From positions 1-36,934 of the forward strand of contig RAYM01000053.1 in assembly GCA_003611805.1 (NCBI GenBank): 36,934 bases of DNA, written 5' to 3'. This DNA is from a bacterium 1xD42-87 (GTDB lineage Bacteria; Bacillota; Clostridia; Lachnospirales; Lachnospiraceae). Under the pieces are notes generated by a model. The model did no database searches, was not told the origin of the DNA, and saw only the letters and a program-made list of their open reading frames with translations. Below, piece after piece: positions 8,328 through 14,541 of this stretch (position 1 is its first letter; every line of letters begins with the position of its first letter). Made by a program: the position numbers and the translations under genes.

Positions 8328-8849
8328 TTACTTTTTAGACGTACAGTATTGTACCAGATGAAAAGAAATAAAAAAGACATGATTAGCTGAATCGTCGGCT
8401 GATCGTGTCCCTGTTCTGTTTATTTTTGTATTGGGCAGCCAACTCTTCACAAATAAGTATGGCATATCCTTGCCTAATTTCTGGTAGTTCAAGCCGTAGG
8501 TCTTTTCCCGTCCCCGGTTCTCGGAAGTGTTGTATAAATCTATGGTTTCTTTCCCTAAAAGCTCCGACATTTCTTTGAGCGTGGTTTTCTCCTTGCCGCC
8601 TAAGAAAAGGGTGGTGTCGCAATTCCCTGTGATTGTGTCGGCGTTGTCCTTGTAAATGGCTTTTAACTGGCTCTGCGCCTGCAAGATAAGGCAGGCGGAG
8701 ATTTCCCGGCTTCGGATTGTCGCAATGAGCTTTTCCAGTTTCGGTATCTGCCCGATATTCGCCACTTCATCAAGCAGGCAGCGGACGTGTACGGGAAGCC
8801 TGCCGCCGTATACATCATCTGCCTTGTCGCATAACAGGTTGACCGGGAA
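8328..8849 (-). pseudogene. VirD4/TraG coupling protein remnant
   Basis: Read from about 8849, the frame gives VNLLCDKADDVYGGRLPVHV, then CLLDEVANIGQIPKLEKLI and ACLILQAQSQLKAIY, up to YQKLGK near 8469. This is the Walker B/Q-motif half of a type IV secretion coupling protein (VirD4/TraG family), which drives DNA into the conjugation channel. The N-terminal Walker A half is missing: near 8840-8850 the sequence turns into a recombinase gene on the other strand. After about 8469 the frame continues to 8328 but no longer looks like TraG. So both ends are lost. It marks the area as former conjugative-element DNA. Confidence 0.8.
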
Positions 8850-9611
8850 ACATTCGACAAGGCGCAGCGGTTACAGGAACGGGACACACACACCGCACCG
8901 GGCAAGAAACAGCTTTATCTTTTTTCCGGGCTGATAAAATGTGCTGACTGCCAACGCTCAATGTCAAGACGGACAAACCGCAGACCAAACAAGACCTATG
9001 TTTATTATGTTTGCAGTACATACGTCTTTAAGTCAAAGGACAAATGCACCCGGCACGTCATAAAGGAAGAAGTCTTACACGAAGCAGTATTGAAAGCCGT
9101 ACAAGCGCAAATCTCCCTTGTGGGGGATATGGCAGAGGTAGTAAAAGAGATCAACAACACTTCTACCGTCTGCACCCAATCAAAGCGGTTACAGCAGCTT
9201 TTGAAAGACCGCAGCAAGGAGCTTGAAAAACTTACCTGCGTTACAGATAACCTTTATATGGACTGGAAATGTGGGGACATAACCCGTGCTGAATACGTTA
9301 GAATGAAAGCCAAGTTTGAACAGCAGGCAGAGCAGGTAAAAGGCATAATCGCCAACCTGCAAACGGAAATTCAGCTATCAGAAAAGGGCGTAGGAAACGA
9401 CAACCCTTATCTGACAACATTCTTGAAACATGAGAATGTAAAAAGCCTTGACCGTGGGCTTTTGGTAGAATTGATTGATACTATATACGTCCACGAAAAC
9501 AACGAGATTACAATTCAATTTAACTTTGCCGACCAACACAAGCGTATTGTTGAGTTTATCGAAAACAACCAACATAACCTTGAACTGATAAAGTCCAACA
9601 ACGCCGTGTAA
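8838..9611 (+). pseudogene. Large serine recombinase, N-terminally truncated
   Basis: The frame opens after a stop at 8832 with VDRETFDKAQRLQERDTH, then LFSGLIKCADCQRSM and YYVCSTYVFKSKDKC, giving the paired Cys of the recombinase zinc ribbon (CADC...C...C). A long coiled-coil segment follows (about 9150-9390), then the C-terminal block LVELIDTIYVHENNEITIQFNF. The catalytic Ser domain is absent because the gene joins the TraG remnant head to head at 8838-8850. An internal ATG at 8961 is the first usable start, but no functional enzyme is expected. It is different in sequence from the recombinase at 1-495. Confidence 0.85.
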
Positions 9612-9668
9612 CGATTAGCGGCGTGTTGGTATCAAATCTTTAGGCAAAGTTGTCTATAAATCTATGCA
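9612..9668. mobile_element. Probable right boundary of the mobile region
   Basis: The recombinase stop lies at 9609-9611, and by 9665 the sequence is an ABC ATPase gene read on the minus strand and interrupted inside Walker A. An inverted repeat (CAACGCCG ... CGGCGTGTTG, 9598-9628) spans the recombinase stop. The exact crossover cannot be fixed without the other end, because serine recombinases leave only a two-base core. Confidence 0.5.
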
Positions 9669-9778
9669 CCTTTCGGTCCCAAAAAGCCGTAGACATGCCC
9701 CTCCTCAATCTCAAAAGACAAGTCACTGACTGCCATGAAATCACCATAACATTTTGTCAAATGCTCTACTGTGATCAT
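9662..9778 (-). pseudogene. ABC transporter ATPase, 5' stub cut at Walker A
   Basis: ATG at 9778 has a good AAGGAGGG site. The 38 codons give MITVEHLTKCYGDFMAVSDL, then FEIEEGHVYGFLGPKGA and a stop at 9662-9664. This is the standard N-terminus of a drug/antimicrobial-peptide-type ABC ATPase, ending exactly where GPNGAGKST should continue. The gene was broken by DNA joined at about 9665. Upstream lies a histidine kinase remnant, the usual order for regulator-kinase-ABC units, and a CTTTAG-box promoter. The rest of the gene should lie left of the window if a simple insertion split it. Confidence 0.85.
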
Positions 9779-9850
9779 AATGACCCTCCTTACTTGTTTT
9801 CACAGGCATTTGCCTTCATAAGACACAGGCAAATTTCTGTTATCTTTCAA

Positions 9851-9883
9851 ATTTTACAAAACGATGCTAAAGGCAGCCTAAAG
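9851..9883 (-). promoter_or_regulatory. CTTTAG direct repeats before the ABC ATPase stub
   Basis: On the minus strand CTTTAG occurs at 9883-9878 and 9872-9867, 11 bp apart. TAAAAT at 9856-9851 lies ten bases after the second box and could be the -10. The same box type precedes both lipoproteins at 27.9 and 28.7 kb. OmpR-family regulators bind direct repeats with this period. Confidence 0.55.
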
Positions 9884-9907
9884 AAAGCCGTGAAAAATTT
9901 GTGAACG

Positions 9908-9940
9908 AAAAAGGAAGCATCCGCTGCCGCGGTCACTTCC
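9908..9940 (-). terminator. Terminator after the histidine kinase remnant
   Basis: On the minus strand GGAAG-TGA-CCGC, a four-base loop, and GCGG-ATG-CTTCC form a stem with one mismatch and two G-T pairs, followed by five T. It lies 21 bases past the kinase stop and separates the kinase from the ABC ATPase stub. Confidence 0.75.
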
Positions 9941-9960
9941 TCATCAAAGAATGTCCTTTA

Positions 9961-10686
9961 TTAGCGCCATATCACTTTAAATCCAATATGACCCGTATCT
10001 TTTTTATAAGCGTTAATTTCTCCCCTGTGCTGCGTTACGATTGCTTTGGCAATGGACAGCCCGACTCCGAATCCGCCGGTAAAGGTCCTTGCTTTATCCG
10101 CCCGGTAAAATCGGTCAAACAGCTTATCAATCTCCGTCTCACCTACGTCGGCATATGTGTTTTCCACATAAAGCGCCGGATGTTTCTTCTTTTCCAGTCT
10201 GAGTCTGATCCTTCCTCCATCATCACAATATTTGACCGCATTATCCAAAAGAATGGAAACCACCCTGCGGACCGCTGTCTCGTCACCCACATAATCTACC
10301 CGAGAATCAATCTGCGCTTCCAGCGATTTGCCGCGTTCCTGCGCCAACATCTGAAATTCTGAAATAACGTCCATAATCATATCACTCAGGGAAAAACTCT
10401 GCATTTCCAGATTTGTCTTATCCTCATCCATCCTGGCCAGTACAACCAATTGGTTCACCAATGCGCTCATGCGCTCACCTTCGCTGCGAATATCTGATAA
10501 CCACTCATTCTCTGTATAATCCATAAAAATCCCCATCTGCCTGAAATGCTCTTTGACGCTTTCTTCCATAAAAGTCATGCCATCCCCTTTGACCGCAATC
10601 AACACGGTATAATCCTCCCGACTGACCGCATCCATATATTGCTCTATATCTGTAATCTGTTTCAATTCGCAGTCCCGGCAGACCAT
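9961..10686 (-). pseudogene. Chimera: SGNH protein tail fused to histidine kinase C-terminal half
   Basis: Residues 1 to about 57 (MVCRDCELKQITDIEQYMDA, then DYTVLIAVKGDGM...) belong to the C-terminal part of the SGNH/DltD-like protein encoded upstream: the frame is open back through the G run at 10788-10797. From about residue 59 the sequence is the second half of a histidine kinase: ENEWLSDIRSEGERMSALVNQL, then the N box LLDNAVKYCDDGG and G2 FTGGFGVGLSIAKAI. The membrane part, HAMP and phospho-acceptor His are absent, so it cannot autophosphorylate in the normal way. The junction lies near 10509. A deletion that joined two neighbouring operons would explain it. The coordinates run from the first ATG after the frameshift. 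Confidence 0.75.
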
Positions 10687-10759
10687 GTCATAATATATTT
10701 TCGTATCCTCCCACTGGCTGTCCTGTATCCCTGTGATGCCATACGCATCATACAGTTTT

Positions 10760-11710
10760 TCAGCGATACAGCGCGAAATTTTCTCTGCCCCCCCCCCAGA
10801 GATTTACATGCCAGTCATCGTTCATATCTTCCATATGTACAAATCCGCTTGCCCGATACAGAGATTCCTCATTGAAGTCCCAATAAGGAATGCCCTGTTC
10901 CTGTGCATAATCAGACATGGTATTATATTTGGAAACATTACAGTCTGTATCGGGCATTTTTGTCAGGATCAGGGAAATCCCGTTTTCCCGGCACAGCATG
11001 ACAATCCTGTCCAGATACTCTCTCATCAGCGGCGCCATACCGGCCCTGTCGCTGGAATCTGCCGGACTGAGCGGCACATAGCCGTCGTTTCCCCGCCTTT
11101 GGGCAAGTGGTGCGTACCCCTTCAGTTCATAATGCCCTGCCATTTCCCCGGAAATAAAATTGTTTTCCTCAAGTTCCTTCCATCTGGTATGGTATCTGAT
11201 ATTGGGGAAGTAATAGCTGCCCAGAGTCTGCTTCTTATCATAGTTACAGATGTCGTGCACGGCTTCCCATTTTACAGGCGACCAGCGCATATAGTCAAAC
11301 GCTTTTCTTGTACTGCTCTCGGCAGTATTAAGCGGTTCGTCCCTGTTATACAGGAATGTAAAAAAAACTTCCAGCACCACCACCTTTGGCGACTGGAACC
11401 GCAGGGCTTCTTCCAGCCAGTAATAGCTCGTCAGAAGGCTCTGCCCTTCGCATCCGAGATTATAGCTTCTGATACCATAGCTGTCATAGAACTCCTGCGG
11501 GTTCAATCCGGCCGCCGCACAACTGCTCCCCAGAAACAGAACATCCACGGAGTCCTTCTCCATCTGATAAAATCCCTGATAAGTGGAGGTAGTCGGCCAG
11601 ATGTCATCATAATAGCATTTGGGAATCAGAATCCGGTTGACTGTCGATGCCACCAGACAGGCCGCCATGCCAAAAGCAAACATGTTACACAGATATCTTT
11701 TGTGCTTCAC
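10760..11710 (-). CDS. SGNH/DltD-like protein partner of MBOAT (frameshifted)
   Basis: An N-terminal signal anchor (about 9-27) precedes an SGNH-hydrolase-like fold with DVLFLGSSCAAAGLNP (nucleophile Ser block), LGCEGQSLLTSYYWLEEAL, and DDWHVNLWG carrying the Asp-x-His of the triad. Such proteins act outside the membrane and work with MBOAT enzymes to O-acylate cell-surface polymers. The start is taken as GTG at 11710, eight bases after GGAGGA; a TTG at 11716 overlapping the MBOAT stop is the alternative. The frame breaks at a run of ten G and ends as GGGRENFALYR. With nine G it would continue AEKISRCIAEKLYDAYGI into the downstream ORF. It may be phase variable or simply dead. Confidence 0.75.
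   Translation of the reverse strand: MKHKRYLCNMFAFGMAACLVASTVNRILIPKCYYDDIWPTTSTYQGFYQMEKDSVDVLFLGSSCAAAGLNPQEFYDSYGIRSYNLGCEGQSLLTSYYWLEEALRFQSPKVVVLEVFFTFLYNRDEPLNTAESSTRKAFDYMRWSPVKWEAVHDICNYDKKQTLGSYYFPNIRYHTRWKELEENNFISGEMAGHYELKGYAPLAQRRGNDGYVPLSPADSSDRAGMAPLMREYLDRIVMLCRENGISLILTKMPDTDCNVSKYNTMSDYAQEQGIPYWDFNEESLYRASGFVHMEDMNDDWHVNLWGGGRENFALYR
10788..10797 (-). repeat. Homopolymer G(10) in coding sequence
   Basis: Ten consecutive C on the plus strand, read as G on the coding strand, immediately after the DDWHVNLW motif. The present length puts the downstream coding sequence out of frame; nine or twelve G restores it. Such tracts are classical slipped-strand switches, and also common places for sequencing error. 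Confidence 0.85.
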
Positions 11711-11712
11711 TC

Positions 11713-13035
11713 TCAAAATCCTCCATATATAAAATCCTGCGCCTCAAATCCATATCCATATGTCCCAAAAATCATGACCGCACAGATTCCCGCCATGCAG
11801 ACCAGCCATCTGACCGGAAGTTTCTGCCTGCCGATACACTCAGAAATCCGGATTCCCTCCTCCTGCTTTTTCTCTACGGCAAACAGAAGTAAGACCGCAA
11901 ATAAGAGTACCAGCATTTCCTTCCACGCAAGGCTGACGATCAAAAATGTCCCCGTCTGTTTTATGATACGCTTTCCTTTCCCATCCGGGCGGATGTTCAG
12001 ACGGGCATATATCTTTTCTTTTGGACCGTCCAGACACTCCCCCATAATCTGACAGCAACCGTGAATGCCTCCCCACAACAGATACGTTAAACCAACCCCA
12101 TGCCAGATACCGCTTGCCAGAAAGGTTACTGCCAGATTCAGGTACTTACGCCCCTTTCCCTTCCGGTTCCCTCCCAACGGGATATAGACATAATCCCTCA
12201 GCCATCTGCTGAGAGAAATATGCCATCTCTGCCAGAAATCCTTCACCGACACGGCAAAATACGGCCGCTTAAAATTTCCGGCCAGTTCTATGCCAAACAG
12301 GAATGAAACACCCTGCGCCAGTGTCGTACATGCCAGAAAATCCGCATAAAGCTGTATGCTGTATAAAATGGATGCAAACCACAGATATCCCCCACTGTAG
12401 GCCGGATAGTTATCAAAAACCGTGTCTACAACGACAGACGCCTTATCTGCAATGACCAGTTTCAGAAAAAATCCCCAAATGATCAGATAAACCCCTCTGG
12501 TAAATTTTCTTTCGTCAAATAAATGCCCGCAAAAAAGCTGCTCTCCCAACTGTCGGTACCTCGGAATCGGTCCCTGTAAAAGCTGCGGAAAAAAGGTGAT
12601 GAACAAAGCATATTTTGCCGGATTTTTCTGCGGGGCAATATCTCCTCTGTAAACGTCCGTAAGATATGCAATGATCTGCATCGTATAGAATGATATGCCA
12701 AGTGGGGCAAGCAGCCGTAACGACTCCGCCCCCGGTATCGCCTGCCGCATAAAACTTTCATTTCGCAGGAAGAACCAGATCCCGATAACCAGTATGACCG
12801 CTCCCGCAAGCAGAACCTTTTTCTTCACGCCGCTGCTTATGTCTATCCATACCGCTGCCAGATAACTTACCATGATCGTGCCCAGCAGAAACTGCCAGCC
12901 TGTCCTGCAGAAAACCAGCCAGAAGGCCACATTCGCCGCAAGCAGCACGCACCAGCGCCGCTTCAGCGGAAGAGCATAGAACAAAATCAGCATAGCTGCC
13001 ACAAATAGGTAATAACGAAAAGATATGTATATCAT
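11713..13035 (-). CDS. MBOAT-family O-acyltransferase (AlgI/DltB-like), probable internal deletion
   Basis: A 440-residue multi-pass membrane protein with the MBOAT core DFWQRWHISLSRWLRDYVYI (about 267-286), PLGGNRKGKGRKYLN and the active-site His312 in ASGIWHGVG. These enzymes move acyl groups across the membrane to surface polysaccharide or teichoic acid, together with an SGNH partner such as the next gene. After TFLIVSLAW (371) the sequence jumps to KEMLVLLFAVLLLF. Family members normally have about 35-40 more residues here (IFFRA... up to a Gly-Leu-Asp-x-Lys-Glu turn), so an in-frame deletion near 11922 is likely. The start overlaps the previous gene's stop (ATGA). Confidence 0.85.
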   Translation of the reverse strand: MIYISFRYYLFVAAMLILFYALPLKRRWCVLLAANVAFWLVFCRTGWQFLLGTIMVSYLAAVWIDISSGVKKKVLLAGAVILVIGIWFFLRNESFMRQAIPGAESLRLLAPLGISFYTMQIIAYLTDVYRGDIAPQKNPAKYALFITFFPQLLQGPIPRYRQLGEQLFCGHLFDERKFTRGVYLIIWGFFLKLVIADKASVVVDTVFDNYPAYSGGYLWFASILYSIQLYADFLACTTLAQGVSFLFGIELAGNFKRPYFAVSVKDFWQRWHISLSRWLRDYVYIPLGGNRKGKGRKYLNLAVTFLASGIWHGVGLTYLLWGGIHGCCQIMGECLDGPKEKIYARLNIRPDGKGKRIIKQTGTFLIVSLAWKEMLVLLFAVLLLFAVEKKQEEGIRISECIGRQKLPVRWLVCMAGICAVMIFGTYGYGFEAQDFIYGGF

Positions 13036-13421
13036 GATCCGATTCCCCTATAACTGTTTTCCCTGTACGCTTTTCTCTCTATCCTTTTGACTACTCTATA
13101 ACATCCGCCTTTCAAAGCCCATGATATTACTGACGCCGTCATTGTTCCTGTGATAAATAAAAATAATCCCACATACCACGGCATCCTGTTCATGAGATCA
13201 AAATGAACAATAATGTTCAGGATAATCCAGTGATACAAAAACATGCCGTAGGAAAAATCATATTTCAGGCGGATTTTGGGCAGACAATATGCGCATCCAA
13301 TCACCATAAACGGAAGCAAAACACTCGTTACTATGCCGGTATAATATCCGGGCATCTGCATAATTACGGATTCTGCATCATCTTCCTCAGGAATGGCAAA
13401 ACAAACAATACTCTCTACATT
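13032..13421 (-). pseudogene. Acyltransferase-3 family protein, C-terminal fragment
   Basis: The frame is open from just after a TAA TAA pair at about 13422. It gives VESIVCFAIPEEDDAESVIM, then IVTSVLLPFMVIGCAYCLP, DFSYGMFLYHWIILNIIV and two more membrane helices ending in a basic tail. This resembles the last transmembrane segments of acyltransferase-3 (OafA-type) proteins; the catalytic N-terminal half is missing. An ATG at 13361 exists, but there is no ribosome binding site and the homologous-looking sequence begins before it. The 5' part seems to have been replaced by the Mor-like gene. It overlaps the MBOAT start, so the three genes formed one surface-acylation operon. Confidence 0.7.
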
Positions 13422-13424
13422 TTA

Positions 13425-13877
13425 TTATTCTGCCTCATTTTCTTTTCGCCGCTTGCTCAACACACCTTCAATAAATTTCACCGTATATCCTCCTGCTCTG
13501 GCAATCTTTGCGCGCTTACGCCTGTCCGTCTCCTGCTTTGCCAGATCCGCTATAAATTCAGGACGGTACAGTCTCATAGGACAGTCGATCTTGTCCCCGC
13601 GAAAATACTTGAACAATTTCAGCATGGCATCACGGCCGACCAGTTCAAACAACTCCAAATAACTGTCATTTAATGCCTCTGCCTCGTTACCGTCAACATT
13701 GAACGCCTCATAGATCATCTCTTCATTTATATTGTCCAGATCGATGTTGATCACAGTATCGCCTCCCTTGTCTGCCAAAATCTTAGCAACATCTTCTTCC
13801 TTAAATCCAGTCGTTAAAAGGAACTTATAAAGGATCTCTATATTCGCCTTTATAAGTTCCTTTTTTAGATATATCAT
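13425..13877 (-). CDS. Mor-like DNA-binding protein (tentative)
   Basis: A 150-residue protein. The N-terminal part (1-75) is acidic with no motif I know. The C-terminal half (LFELVGRDAMLKLFKYFRGD, then MRLYRPEFIADLAKQ and IARAGGYTVKFIEGVLSKRR) resembles the Mor transcription activator domain: an arm, then a helix-turn-helix with a Gly-Tyr turn. Such proteins in Firmicutes are usually phage or mobile-element regulators. AAGGATAAGG lies before the ATG, and the gene follows the 154-residue gene by 42 bases. The domain call rests on pattern memory only. Confidence 0.5.
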   Translation of the reverse strand: MIYLKKELIKANIEILYKFLLTTGFKEEDVAKILADKGGDTVINIDLDNINEEMIYEAFNVDGNEAEALNDSYLELFELVGRDAMLKLFKYFRGDKIDCPMRLYRPEFIADLAKQETDRRKRAKIARAGGYTVKFIEGVLSKRRKENEAE

Positions 13878-13919
13878 ATATGGATTCCTTATCCTTCAAA
13901 TAAACAGATCACTCTGTTT

Positions 13920-14384
13920 TCATAAATACAGAAATTCCCCATCGTCCAGCCAAAGTACACCATCACTTCCAAGCAGCAGCGGCACATCACTGATCAGCGT
14001 CCCAAGGAAATTGACCATGATACCAAGCTTTACTCTTGACGGTTCTCCCTGGCTCTCATCATCATCGGCAACTTCATACTGATATCTGTCTTTTGGTACG
14101 GTACTCCTGTCTATACGCATATCACTGAAATCACAGACGATGCCGCATACACTGACTTTCTGAAATTCCTCTGTCCTATAATCAAGTCTCATCCTAAAAT
14201 ACCTCCCTGCCCATTTCCCATATTCAGAGCCGTCATCATACACCCTGTAAGTGACTATATCACCATCAACACGCCCAACAATCTCAACAAAATCTGGTGT
14301 GGGGACGGTTTCCAAAATATAGTCCAGATGTTCCATTACCTTGTCTTGAGCCTTCCTAATTCTTTCCGATATATCTTTTGCCAT
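13920..14384 (-). CDS. Hypothetical protein, 154 residues
   Basis: No family recognised. The first 25 residues form a charged helix (MAKDISERIRKAQDKVMEHL), followed by an alternating beta pattern (FVEIVGRVDGDIVTYRVYDDG, then FQKVSVCGIVCDFSD) and a C-terminus ending VLWLDDGEFLYL. There is no signal peptide or membrane segment. A strong GGAGGAAG site precedes the ATG. It shares an apparent short operon with the Mor-like gene. Both are flanked by the truncated acyltransferase on one side and a bidirectional terminator on the other, which suggests a small inserted unit. Confidence 0.65.
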   Translation of the reverse strand: MAKDISERIRKAQDKVMEHLDYILETVPTPDFVEIVGRVDGDIVTYRVYDDGSEYGKWAGRYFRMRLDYRTEEFQKVSVCGIVCDFSDMRIDRSTVPKDRYQYEVADDDESQGEPSRVKLGIMVNFLGTLISDVPLLLGSDGVLWLDDGEFLYL

Positions 14385-14428
14385 ATCTTCCTCCGATCTG
14401 TCCTCGTAACCTCCGGGACGGGCAACAA

Positions 14429-14470
14429 AAAAATAAGACCCCGCATCTTGCGATGCAAGGTCTTATTTTT
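14429..14470. terminator. Bidirectional terminator
   Basis: AAAAATAAGACC (14429-14440) pairs perfectly with GGTCTTATTTTT (14459-14470); inside, GCATC and GATGC pair around TTGC. A and T runs flank the stem on both sides, so it can act on either strand. On the minus strand it ends ppdK transcription. Confidence 0.85.
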
Positions 14471-14541
14471 CTATGTCGTAGCTAATTTAGTTTGCCCTCT
14501 TTATAGAAAAAATTTCTGTGCCCTACGACAAAAAACATAAA

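Noticed and set aside
9650..9904. 84-residue plus-strand ORF
   Set aside because: It is antisense to the ABC ATPase stub and its promoter, and has no ribosome binding site.
10733..12052. 439-residue plus-strand ORF
   Set aside because: It lies antisense to the SGNH and MBOAT genes, whose motifs are unmistakable; the open frame reflects codon bias of the opposite strand.
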